A stretch of 23,775 nucleotides of DNA, from the NCBI GenBank assembly GCA_002298925.1, contig DBMM01000039.1, positions 25,173 through 48,947 of the forward strand, written 5' to 3'. Each line of letters starts with the position of its first letter. Positions within the stretch are counted from its first letter, which is position 1. This DNA is from Geobacter sp. UBA698 (GTDB lineage: Bacteria > Desulfobacterota > Desulfuromonadia > Geobacterales > Pseudopelobacteraceae). Position numbers and translations under genes: made by a program. The notes below the pieces were generated by a model. That model had not been told where the DNA came from. It worked only from the letters and a program-made list of their open reading frames with translations, and did no database searches. Below are positions 1 through 6,204 of this stretch, in pieces.

Positions 1-4
1 ATGG

Positions 5-232
5 ATGAAAACTGCAAAATTATTTCAAAATGGACAAAGCCAAGCTGTCAGATTGCCCAAAGAGTTTCGCTTTGACGACAGCGAAGTGTTCATTAAAAAG
101 ACCGGCAATGTCGTACAGCTGATTCCCCGTACTGATTCGTGGAATTGCCTGTTTGGAAGCCTTAAAAAGTTTTCCCGCGATTTTATGGTTGAGCGCGTAC
201 AGCCAGAGCTGGACAAGCGGGAGAGTTTTTGA
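5..232 (+). CDS. vapB: VapB-type antitoxin (AbrB/MazE fold)
   Basis: This 75-residue protein is the DNA-binding antitoxin of a type II toxin-antitoxin pair. It would neutralise the PIN-domain toxin encoded next to it and repress their shared promoter. The N-terminus reads KTAKLFQNGQSQAVRLPKEF, the standard swapped-hairpin AbrB/SpoVT signature of VapB proteins, and the C-terminal half is the charged toxin-wrapping tail. The stop overlaps the toxin start (TGATG at 230-234), so the two are translationally coupled. The ATG at 5 was chosen because the family signature begins directly there. The promoter and ribosome binding site lie outside the window. Family assignment is firm; the exact VapB subfamily is not resolved. 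Confidence 0.9.
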   Translation: MKTAKLFQNGQSQAVRLPKEFRFDDSEVFIKKTGNVVQLIPRTDSWNCLFGSLKKFSRDFMVERVQPELDKRESF

Positions 233-633
233 TGAAGCTGATGCTCGATACTAATATCTGCATTTACATTATCAAACAGCAGCCGGAAGCAGTTCTCAAG
301 CGCTTTCTAGAATATCAGGTCGGCGATATTGGTATTTCTTCAATTACCCTTTCGGAATTGCGTCATGGAGTTGCCAGGAGTACACATCAGGATAAAAATT
401 CCAAAGCACTAGATGAGTTTATTACACCATTAGAAGTTATCCCTTTCGATGAAGACGCCGCTCATGTTTACGGAGGCATTCGAGCAACTCTTGAAAAGGC
501 AGGAACACCAATTGGTGCTATGGATATGCTGATTGCTGCTCATGCCGTTTCGTTGGGAATCCCCCTGGTTACCAATAACACCCGCGAATTCGTGCGTATC
601 CCAGCCCTCAATGTTGTCGATTGGATAGCCTAG
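232..633 (+). CDS. vapC: VapC toxin, PIN-domain ribonuclease
   Basis: A 133-residue PIN-domain endoribonuclease, the toxin of the vapBC module; family members cleave tRNA or rRNA in a Mg2+-dependent manner. The acidic active-site positions are visible: D6 in MLDTN, E42 in LSELRHG and D98 in GAMDMLIAAHA, with the VTNNTREF strand (about 113-120) at the fourth site. ATG 232 is preferred over the in-frame TTG at 229 because it gives the usual short lead (MKLMLDTN) and overlaps the vapB stop. All key residues are intact, so the toxin is probably functional. Sequence after the stop carries only a weak 6-bp TAGTTT/AAACTA hairpin and no clear terminator. Confidence 0.92.
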   Translation: MKLMLDTNICIYIIKQQPEAVLKRFLEYQVGDIGISSITLSELRHGVARSTHQDKNSKALDEFITPLEVIPFDEDAAHVYGGIRATLEKAGTPIGAMDMLIAAHAVSLGIPLVTNNTREFVRIPALNVVDWIA

Positions 634-748
634 TTTTCTTTCAGTATAGTTTTTAGTCTAATAGAAACTACCCACATAGCCTCAACACCTTGACATTTGC
701 TGCTCCTATTTTGTCAATGTGTAGACCAGACACTTTTTTACTCCTTTT

Positions 749-832
749 GTGGTAGTGCCACATCCACGTAAAGACATGTCAACCGGCACCTTGCGAAACA
801 TTTTCCGTCAAGCAGGTTGGGAATGGAGCTAA
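749..832 (+). pseudogene. HicA toxin remnant (C-terminal part only)
   Basis: Reading 749-832 gives VVVPHPRKDMSTGTLRNIFR and then QAGWEWS before a TAA stop. That is the conserved C-terminal half of HicA mRNA-interferase toxins (V-P-x-x-K-D, G-T-L-R-x-I-x-x-Q-A-G). Upstream in frame only RTRHFFTPF precedes a stop at 722-724. No N-terminal HicA helix or GSHH motif with the catalytic histidine is visible in any frame between vapC and this point. The stop sits one base before the hicB ATG, the normal hicAB arrangement. I infer that the toxin has lost its 5' half, leaving hicB an orphan. Confidence 0.72.
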
Positions 833-833
833 A

Positions 834-1235
834 ATGTTATACCCCGCATATGTTCACATTGGAGACGAACAACACGCCCATGGTGTAACAATCCCCGACT
901 TTCCCGGCTGTTTCTCTGCCGCCGACGACTGGGAGGATTTACCACACATGATCCAGGAGGCCGCAGAAGTCTATTTTGAAGGTGAAAATATACCCGTACC
1001 GCCGCCAACATCATTAGAACAATTGGCTGCTAACCCCGAATATCAAGGGGGGGTATGGCTCTTGGTAGACATTGATCTTGCCAAACTCAAAGTTAAGGCA
1101 AAACGGGTTAATATCACTATGCCGGAGGATTTACTCCTTGAGATTGACCGCTACGCTGAGCAGTACCACATGACTCGTTCCGGTCTATTGGCTCAGGCAG
1201 CGGATCAATATATTCACCGCAAACAATCAGCGTGA
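834..1235 (+). CDS. hicB: HicB family antitoxin
   Basis: A 133-residue antitoxin of the HicAB system. Residues 1-50 form the HicB RNase-H-like fold (MLYPAYVHIG, then VTIPDFPGCFSAADDWEDL and an EAAEVYFEG helix). Residues about 90-130 form a ribbon-helix-helix DNA-binding domain (RVNITMPEDLLLEIDRYA, then SGLLAQAADQYI). The usual role is to bind HicA and repress the operon. The partner gene directly upstream is truncated, so this is an orphan antitoxin that might still act as a repressor or neutralise related toxins elsewhere. The ATG is one base past the hicA stop, as in intact hicAB operons. Confidence 0.88.
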   Translation: MLYPAYVHIGDEQHAHGVTIPDFPGCFSAADDWEDLPHMIQEAAEVYFEGENIPVPPPTSLEQLAANPEYQGGVWLLVDIDLAKLKVKAKRVNITMPEDLLLEIDRYAEQYHMTRSGLLAQAADQYIHRKQSA

Positions 1236-1467
1236 AATTCATTTATGATCTCTATTTTCTGAATACTGCAAGTAGCGCAGTCAAAGGGAGCGCCTGTAGT
1301 GTCTTGAAAAGTCAGTTTCTGATGTTTCAAGACCCCTTCGTCTCTCATTTCGTCTCTCACGCGCACGGGCCGCATGGAGCGCTGGCCGGCGGAGATCTTC
1401 GGGCAGCTGCCGGAGTGGATACCGCCGAATGCCACCTAGCCAGAGTCTGTTGGATATATCAAACCGG
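1236..1467. other. Gene-free spacer with a GC-rich islet
   Basis: No convincing gene lies between hicB and the higBA promoter. Most of the stretch is AT-rich, but about 1360-1437 is abruptly GC-rich and reads RMERWPAEIFGQLPEWIPPN followed by a stop on the plus strand. That looks like the tail of a foreign coding sequence, but I cannot name the family. The longer open frame running through this spacer on the plus strand has no ribosome binding site and no recognisable content. Confidence 0.4.
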
Positions 1468-1468
1468 T

Positions 1469-1504
1469 TTTACGCTTGACGTACAACGTAAACAGAGCTA
1501 GTCT
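1469..1504 (+). promoter_or_regulatory. Predicted higBA promoter with overlapping operator dyad
   Basis: A sigma70-like promoter with -35 TTGACG (1476-1481), a 17-bp spacer and -10 TAGTCT (1499-1504). An inverted repeat TTTACG (1469-1474) / CGTAAA (1487-1492) brackets the -35 box, a typical position for a HigA operator. The -10 box ends only six bases before the higB ATG at 1511 and no Shine-Dalgarno is present, so the mRNA may be leaderless. All of this is motif-based. Confidence 0.5.
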
Positions 1505-1510
1505 TAAACC

Positions 1511-1789
1511 ATGATCCGGTCATTTGCCTGTAAACACACTGAAAAACTCTACCACGGTGGACGGGTGCCGCGTTTTCAGGCGTTCGCCCAGCAGGCCGAA
1601 AAAAGATTGCAGATACTTGAAAGCGCCACCTGCATTGAGGACTTGATGAATCTTCCCAGCAATCGCTTTGAGGCGCTTGGCGGTGACCGGAATGGACAAC
1701 AGAGCATCCGCATCAACCAGCAGTGGCGTATCTGCTTTGAGTGGCAGGCGGATGGCCCACACAACGTAGAGATTGTTGATTATCATTGA
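1511..1789 (+). CDS. higB: HigB toxin (RelE superfamily mRNA interferase)
   Basis: A 92-residue ribosome-dependent mRNA-cleaving toxin. The protein begins MIRSFACKHTEKLY and contains the family landmarks RVPRF, LPSNRFEALGGDR, QQSIRINQQWRICFEW and a terminal VEIVDYH. These are the hallmark blocks of the HigB/plasmid-maintenance killer family, and the length is typical. It precedes its antitoxin, the inverted gene order characteristic of higBA. The spacing to higA is 13 bp, and a possible leaderless start is discussed with the promoter. No damage is visible. Confidence 0.93.
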   Translation: MIRSFACKHTEKLYHGGRVPRFQAFAQQAEKRLQILESATCIEDLMNLPSNRFEALGGDRNGQQSIRINQQWRICFEWQADGPHNVEIVDYH

Positions 1790-1802
1790 AAGGAATAGTG
1801 CT

Positions 1803-2117
1803 ATGAACGGAATGCGCCCCATACACCCAGGCGAAGTATTGAAAGATGAACTTGCAGAAATAGGAATGACGGCCAATGCTTTTGCCCATGCCTTGCATGT
1901 GCCTGCCAACCGGATAACGGCAATCCTCAACGGCAATCGCTCCATCACCGCTGACACAGCTCTTCGGGTCTCCCGGTTTTTTGGAACCACGCCTGAATTC
2001 TGGCTAAATCTCCAGACCGCTTATGATCTGAAGATAGCCAAACAAACTGTTGGCAACAAGGTTGAACAGGAGGTGCGCTCTTTCATCCCCGGCATCTCCC
2101 GTCTTTCACATGCTTAA
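1803..2117 (+). CDS. higA: HigA antitoxin (XRE-type HTH)
   Basis: A 104-residue helix-turn-helix antitoxin and autorepressor. It opens with MNGMRPIHPGEVLKDELAEI, the classic HigA/VapI N-terminus. The HTH follows (TANAFAHALHVPANRITAIL, then NGNRSITADTALRVSRFF), and GTTPEFWLNLQTAYDLKIA completes the family signature. ATG 1803 is chosen over the upstream TTG-initiated extension because AAAGGA lies eight bases before it and the family signature starts there. It is expressed with higB. Confidence 0.94.
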   Translation: MNGMRPIHPGEVLKDELAEIGMTANAFAHALHVPANRITAILNGNRSITADTALRVSRFFGTTPEFWLNLQTAYDLKIAKQTVGNKVEQEVRSFIPGISRLSHA

Positions 2118-2231
2118 AAACAGAGCGGAAAAGTTCCCGTGTCGTGAATAAATATTGTCAGAACCTGCCCCAAACTTCCACTTCTCCGCATCACAGCAAA
2201 TACTGATTTCTTAACCTACTGCACCAGCCTC

Positions 2232-2549
2232 TTACCGCACCATCCCGGCCGCCATCCGAATCGCCGCCAGCAGGCTTTTCTCCGAGGCTTGCCCCGTGCC
2301 GGCCAGATTGTAGGCGGTGCCGTGATCGACCGAGGTGCGGATGATCGGCAGTCCCAGCGTAATATTGACGCCGTCATCAAAGTGCAGCATCTTGAGCGGA
2401 ATCAACCCCTGGTCGCGGTACATGGCCACTACGCTGTCGTAAGTGCCCTGCTGGGCGAAGTGAAACAGAGTGTCGGCCGATAGCGGCCCTTCGGCGTTGA
2501 TACCTTCTGCCCGGGCTTGCTCGATGGCGGGAGTGTTGATGTTGCGCTC
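2232..2549 (-). pseudogene. pdxA: Truncated pdxA (3' end of 4-hydroxythreonine-4-phosphate dehydrogenase)
   Basis: The minus strand encodes about 105 residues matching only the C-terminal third of PdxA, the NAD-dependent enzyme of pyridoxal-phosphate synthesis that is normally about 330 residues. Clear blocks are INAEGPLSADTLFHFAQQG, VVAMYRDQGLIPLKML, HFDDGVNITLGLPIIRT and SVDHGTAYNLAGTGQAS. Reading upstream, the frame meets a stop (2550-2552) after ERNINTPAIEQARAEG, and the substrate-site N-terminal two thirds are absent. This is a decayed fragment; a functional pdxA presumably lies elsewhere in the genome. No start or promoter is visible. Confidence 0.88.
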
Positions 2550-2715
2550 TTAACTGCCGAACTTTCCGCTCTCACTGCAATGGGGATTGAGTGGACGTCT
2601 TAGGGATTGCCGGTTTGCTAGTATTTTTTGGGGTTCACCGCATAGTTGTTATGCCTGACACTATTTCAACAAGTTGACTGGTCATAATCGACCAACAAAC
2701 AACGTTAGCTTCCGC
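2550..2715. other. Unassigned spacer between gene remnants
   Basis: I see no coding sequence here. It contains a short hairpin TGGTC (2679-2683) / GACCA (2690-2694) and an imperfect GCATA/TATGC dyad near 2640-2654. These could be boundaries of lost elements, but neither is diagnostic. Confidence 0.3.
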
Positions 2716-2817
2716 CTAGGGAGCGCCTCCTGCGGTATATCTGGCAATATAGGCAAAATGCTCGTCACTATTGGCCGCAATCTGTTCAGGTGCTCGTTTT
2801 TTGGGTCTTGTTTTCAT
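2716..2817 (-). pseudogene. N-terminal fragment of a small conserved hypothetical protein
   Basis: Thirty-three codons read MKTRPKKRAPEQIAANSDEH followed by FAYIARYTAGGAP and a stop. The motif PEQIAAN..EHFAYIA.YT.GG.P resembles the start of a widespread small protein of unknown function, which I recall continuing with PYG. Here it stops exactly at that proline. An AGGA ribosome-binding core lies about nine bases before the ATG. The rest of the gene appears deleted, consistent with the decay on both sides. Recognition is from memory of the motif, so confidence is moderate. Confidence 0.45.
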
Positions 2818-2963
2818 GCAGTTGTTCCTGCGCGATATGCTGTAAAACGGCTGTGAGCACTGCGGGTTCACCGCTGCTGCGCTTGGTTGGTCATTCGGTG
2901 TTCTCGCTGTTTATCTAGGTTTTGTCAAATGCGTAGGTCTGATCCTCGAAGGTTCCTCCTCGA
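2818..2963. other. Eroded spacer between gene remnants
   Basis: The minus strand has a short open frame overlapping the start of the preceding fragment (AVLTAVLQHIAQEQLHENKT), which could be the tail of another lost gene. I cannot assign it. Confidence 0.25.
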
Positions 2964-2996
2964 TTTGAACTACCGAGGAATCCTCGGTAGTTCAAA
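2964..2996. repeat. Perfect 16-bp-arm palindrome
   Basis: TTTGAACTACCGAGGA (2964-2979) and its exact reverse complement (2981-2996) are separated by a single A. It sits precisely where the rhuM-like reading frame breaks off, so it may mark a deletion or insertion junction. It lacks a T-tract, so it is not an ordinary terminator. Confidence 0.85.
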
Positions 2997-3168
2997 ACGG
3001 TTGCAACTCTCCCTCTTTGTAGGCCTTGCGGATATGCAAGCCGATAGTATCGCTGTCCTTGTCAAACAATTCTGCCATCTGTTTTTGAGTCAGCCAGACG
3101 GTTTCATGATTAAGGCGAACATCGAGCGAGATGGTGCCGAAAAGCCAGCTGGATTTTGATTCAAGTCT
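2992..3168 (-). pseudogene. RhuM-family (virulence protein) gene fragment
   Basis: Fifty-nine codons include ISLDVRLNHETVWLTQKQ, MAELFDKDSDTIGLHIRKAY and KEGELQPF before a stop. This is the N-terminal segment of RhuM-family proteins, normally about 330 residues, which are found in pathogenicity and defence-type islands and have no settled biochemical role. There is no start codon, the frame is closed upstream at 3169-3171, and the downstream end falls inside a palindrome. It is clearly a remnant and not an expressed gene. Confidence 0.75.
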
Positions 3169-3289
3169 TTATTTGGGGTTCCAGACAGTAACAATTCCTG
3201 ACCAAATTTGTATTTTCATCTTAAAGATGGTAATATCCGCATCCGGCAAATCAGTAAGTGGCCAGACCACCGATGCAAAAGGAGCAGAA

Positions 3290-3691
3290 ATGAATAAGTT
3301 ATCGCTTTTTACCACACTGGCAATGGCTGCGGTTATCGCCATGTCCAGCGCTACGGTTTCAACAGCCGGCTTCCCGGCGCCCCCCGGGCTTCCCGGCCTG
3401 CCAGCACCTCCCGGGCTCCCAGCACCTCATGGGTTGCCTGCACCTCCCGGGCTGCCTGCACCTCCCGGGGTAAATGTCCATGTGAATGGTTACCTGCCGC
3501 CTCCGCCCGGAGTGCATGTCTATCTGGAGGGAGGTCGGCCCTACTACATTGAAAGAGAACAACGGGTCTACATAGAGAGAGACCGGAAATACCGTAAGCA
3601 TAAGCACCGTCGCGGGCATGGGCATAGGGAACGCGGGGGACATCACGAGGGGCACGAGGGGCGAGGCCGGGGTAATGGTCATGGCAGGTAG
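3290..3691 (+). CDS. Secreted proline-rich / His-Arg-Gly-rich protein
   Basis: A 133-residue exported protein of unknown function. Residues 1-26 form a signal peptide ending AVIAMSSATVSTA. Residues 27-60 are tandem (F/L)PAPPG-type repeats, and a PPPPGVHVYLEGGRPYYIER stretch follows. The C-terminal 35 residues are almost entirely His, Arg, Gly and Lys (RGHGHRERGGHHEGHEGRGR). ATG 3290 is preceded by AAGGAG at a good distance, so the longer open frame from 3131 is rejected. The basic histidine-rich tail could bind metal or polyanions in the periplasm; that is inference. It lies alone between the decayed region and a bidirectional terminator. Confidence 0.82.
   Translation: MNKLSLFTTLAMAAVIAMSSATVSTAGFPAPPGLPGLPAPPGLPAPHGLPAPPGLPAPPGVNVHVNGYLPPPPGVHVYLEGGRPYYIEREQRVYIERDRKYRKHKHRRGHGHRERGGHHEGHEGRGRGNGHGR
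3371..3468 (+). repeat. Tandem PAPPG-coding repeats
   Basis: Near-identical 18-bp units built on CTGCACCTCCCGGG encode PAPPGL or close variants (one reads PAPHGL) within the secreted protein. The DNA-level similarity suggests recent expansion by slippage. Confidence 0.75.
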
Positions 3692-3843
3692 AACCGGAGC
3701 GACTGATTGGAGAAAAAGTCTCCCTTAAAAGAGTAGTCGCAGCTCAATCCGCTTGTAGGCGCTGGACCAGAGCCGGTACCGGGCTATTCCTGTTGAAAAA
3801 TAGGTTCGGGCCAACGCAATTGACATCCGCCATAGCAGAAAAC

Positions 3844-3879
3844 AAAAAAACACCTGCTGAATTCAGCAGGTGTTTTTTT
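3844..3879. terminator. Bidirectional intrinsic terminator
   Basis: A perfect palindrome with an 11-bp GC-containing stem (CACCTGCTGAA at 3851-3861, complement to 3872) is flanked by seven A on the left and nine T on the right. It can therefore terminate both the secreted-protein gene from the left and the GGDEF-EAL operon from the right. Confidence 0.9.
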
Positions 3880-4034
3880 TTCAGGGCAAAGCAGGAATAA
3901 GCAAAACTCGCTCTGCAATTTATGAGGATCAAACCTACGTAATTGGGTGATGCTGGCCGTACTGGTAGTGCTGGTCGTTGTGATAAAAAGTCTGACCTGG
4001 AAATAATCAAAAACGGCATTTGAACCGCCGAAAA

Positions 4035-4152
4035 CGCAGATGAACGCAGATAAAACCAAGCTTTACGTAAAAAAACAGATCAACCTTTTTGGGTTAAACC
4101 AAGAATTTTTCCAAGCTTTTGATTTCTCTGCGTGTATCGGCGTTCATCTGCG
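4035..4152. repeat. Inverted dispersed repeat (CGCAGATGAACGC type)
   Basis: The left arm CGCAGATGAACGCAGAT (4035-4051) and the reverse complement of the right arm (4136-4152) agree at 16 of 17 positions, with about 84 bp between. Such GCAGATGAACGCAGAT words are frequent in geobacter-like intergenic DNA, and a transcript could fold into a long hairpin. No gene is visible between 3880 and 4227. Confidence 0.7.
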
Positions 4153-4227
4153 GTTAACTGCTTTTTTAAGGATAATCGTGAGCGCACGGCATGAAATTAG
4201 CCAGGCCGGCCGAGCATCATACGTGAC

Positions 4228-6204
4228 TCAATCCTGAACCAGAGCACGATCATGTTGGGCTCTGTCCCGAAGCAATGCGGCAAATTCATCGGCGGCCAAA
4301 GGTCGGCTGAAGTAAAAACCTTGTCCCTCGGTGCAGTTACGGGATTGCAGGAAGGCGAGTTGTTGTTTCGTTTCTATACCCTCGGCCACGACACGTTTCT
4401 TGAGGCTCGTTCCCATCGCAATTACAGCACTGACTATGGCCTCGCCTGCATCGCCCGCAGCATCATTGATATCCGACACGAACGACTGGTCGATTTTGAT
4501 CGTGTCGATCGGGAAACGCAGCAGATAGCTCAGACTGGAATAGCCGGTACCAAAGTCGTCAATCGCAATCTGTACACCGAGTTTCTTGAGCTCCTGCAAG
4601 ATTATCGTCGTCGGTTCCGTATCCTGCATGAGCCCGCTTTCGGTCATTTCCAGTTCCAGATAGTGCGGATCAAGGCCGGTGTCGTTGAGGACATCGATGA
4701 CACCGGCAAGAAAATCCTTGCTGTGAAACTCCTTGGCCGAAACGTTTACTGCGATCTGACCGAGGTGCAGTCCGGCTTGCAGCCAGGCCTGGGTCTGACG
4801 GCAGGCTTCATATAGCACCCATCTGCCGATCGGCAGAATCAGACCACACTCCTCGGCAATATCAATGAAGTGCTTCGGGTAGACCAGACGATCATTGGAT
4901 CGATGCTTACGGACAAGGGCTTCTGCTCCGGTAATTGCGCCGGTATCGAGATTCACCTTCGGCTGATAATGCAGCACAAACCTATGCTGCTCGAGCGCCT
5001 TGTGCAGAGCCTGCTCTACGGATTGCCGTGCAACCGCACGATCATTCATCTCCGGAATGAACACCCGGTAGTTGTTGCGCCCGTTCATCTTGGCCTGATA
5101 CATCGCGGTATCTGCATTCCTGACCACTTCTTCGATGTTCTTGCCGTCGTCGGGGTAGAGACTGATACCGATGCTCAGGGTGACATGAAGCCGATGGCCA
5201 CTGACGCGGTGGGGTTTGGCCATGGCTGCGATCAATTTCTCTGCGGTAAGAACAACTTCCTGCAGATCATCCACCTCAGGCAGCAGCACCACGAATTCGT
5301 CGCCACCGTGGCGGCTGACGGTATCGGAGAGGCGGACGGTCGCTTGCAGGCGTTTTGCGGCCGATAACAACAACTGGTCGCCGACAGCATGCCCGAGCGA
5401 ATCGTTGATGTGCTTGAAGTGGTCGAGGTCCAGATACATCAGGGCGACCTTCTTGCCATGACGCTGCGCCAGCGCAATCGACTGTGCCAGGCGATCAGTC
5501 AGCAGCGAACGGTTAGGCAGACCTGTCAGAAAATCGTGTTCAGCCATATAGGACATCTGAACGGTAGCCTGCTCGGCGGCCTCTGTCATTGTCTGGGCAT
5601 GAACCGTCGCAACTACGAGACGCTCGTTCACTTCCCGCAACTGCGCCTGGGTTTTCGCACTGAGTTTGGCTTTGGCACTGGCAGCCTCTTCGCGTTGGTC
5701 GGCGGCCTCTTCGCGCAGGTCGGCAACCTCTTCACGCTGGTCAGCGGACGCTTGACGCTGATCGGCTGCCTCTTGACGCAAATCTGCGGTTGCCTGTTGC
5801 AGTTCGGCGACATTTTGTTGCAAGTCGGCAGTATCCTGGCGCTGGTCGGCGGCCTCCTCGCGCAGGTCGGCGATTTCTTCACGATTGTCGGCAGTGTCCT
5901 GACGCAGATCGGCGATTTCTTCGCGTTGGTCGGCGGTTACTTCGCGCTGGCCGGCGGCGCCCTGCCGCAAATCGGCGGCCTCTTGGCGCAGATCAGCGGT
6001 ACCTTGGCGCAATTCGGCGGCCTGTTTGCGCAGGTCGGCATCCTCTTCACCACCCAGGTCAGTCTGTTCGCCAACAAGAGCCAACTCCTTGCGCTCTGAA
6101 GGAGTCTCCATTGCCGCCAGGGCTGGAGATAGCGCGCTGTTGTTTGCCTCAAGCGGCCGCCCGGCAGCATTTTTCCGATTTGTTCGAACCTTTTTGCTCA
6201 TCAT
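4228..6204 (-). CDS. GGDEF-EAL cyclic-di-GMP enzyme with a 17-heptad N-terminus
   Basis: A 658-residue cytoplasmic protein with both cyclic-di-GMP synthase and phosphodiesterase domains. Residues 56-174 are 17 gap-free heptads of the type ADLRQEA, predicted to form a long coiled coil or rod. GGDEF follows (HDFLTGLPNR at about 223, RHGGDEF at 298-304) with an intact RxxD inhibitory site (RLSD 291-294). The EAL domain (about 400-648) retains GAEALVR, NVSAKEF, IAIDDFGTGYSS, IKIDQSF and AEGIET, so both activities look competent. There are no transmembrane segments or classical sensor domain; signal input presumably comes through the coiled coil or the KaiC-like partner. The ATG overlaps the kaiC-like stop (ATGA), with GGA just upstream; a second ATG at 6201 is possible. 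Confidence 0.95.
   Translation of the reverse strand: MMSKKVRTNRKNAAGRPLEANNSALSPALAAMETPSERKELALVGEQTDLGGEEDADLRKQAAELRQGTADLRQEAADLRQGAAGQREVTADQREEIADLRQDTADNREEIADLREEAADQRQDTADLQQNVAELQQATADLRQEAADQRQASADQREEVADLREEAADQREEAASAKAKLSAKTQAQLREVNERLVVATVHAQTMTEAAEQATVQMSYMAEHDFLTGLPNRSLLTDRLAQSIALAQRHGKKVALMYLDLDHFKHINDSLGHAVGDQLLLSAAKRLQATVRLSDTVSRHGGDEFVVLLPEVDDLQEVVLTAEKLIAAMAKPHRVSGHRLHVTLSIGISLYPDDGKNIEEVVRNADTAMYQAKMNGRNNYRVFIPEMNDRAVARQSVEQALHKALEQHRFVLHYQPKVNLDTGAITGAEALVRKHRSNDRLVYPKHFIDIAEECGLILPIGRWVLYEACRQTQAWLQAGLHLGQIAVNVSAKEFHSKDFLAGVIDVLNDTGLDPHYLELEMTESGLMQDTEPTTIILQELKKLGVQIAIDDFGTGYSSLSYLLRFPIDTIKIDQSFVSDINDAAGDAGEAIVSAVIAMGTSLKKRVVAEGIETKQQLAFLQSRNCTEGQGFYFSRPLAADEFAALLRDRAQHDRALVQD
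5683..6039 (-). repeat. Array of 17 consecutive 21-bp/heptad repeats
   Basis: Seventeen uninterrupted seven-residue units (ADLRKQA, AELRQGT, ADLRQEA, ... ADQREEA) occupy residues 56-174 of the GGDEF-EAL protein. Position 1 is always Ala, position 2 nearly always Asp or Glu, and position 4 Arg in all but two units, which have Gln. The DNA copies are diverged but obviously tandem. Confidence 0.93.

Noticed and set aside
1232..1501. An 89-codon frame following hicB
   Set aside because: There is no ribosome binding site, no recognisable domain and a patchwork composition; it runs over the higBA promoter.
2640..2712. attC-like features (GTTATGC, TGGTC/GACCA hairpin, AACGTTAGC) that might mark an integron cassette array of toxin-antitoxin genes
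   Set aside because: The core boxes do not match the attC consensus on both sides, similar sites are missing between the other modules, and no integrase is present.
3131..3289. An upstream extension of the secreted proline-rich protein
   Set aside because: The signal peptide and Shine-Dalgarno place the start at 3290; the extension overlaps the rhuM fragment.
3703..3717. A GGAGA/TCTCC hairpin after the secreted-protein gene as its terminator
   Set aside because: The stem is only 5 bp with no T-run; the palindrome at 3844-3879 is a far better terminator.
4870..5367. A 165-codon plus-strand frame inside the GGDEF-EAL gene
   Set aside because: It is antisense to conserved GGDEF/EAL motifs; coding is clearly on the minus strand.
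5389..6099. A 236-codon plus-strand open frame opposite the GGDEF-EAL gene
   Set aside because: It is the antisense shadow of the heptad repeats; periodic codons keep the opposite frame open, and it has no ribosome binding site or family features.
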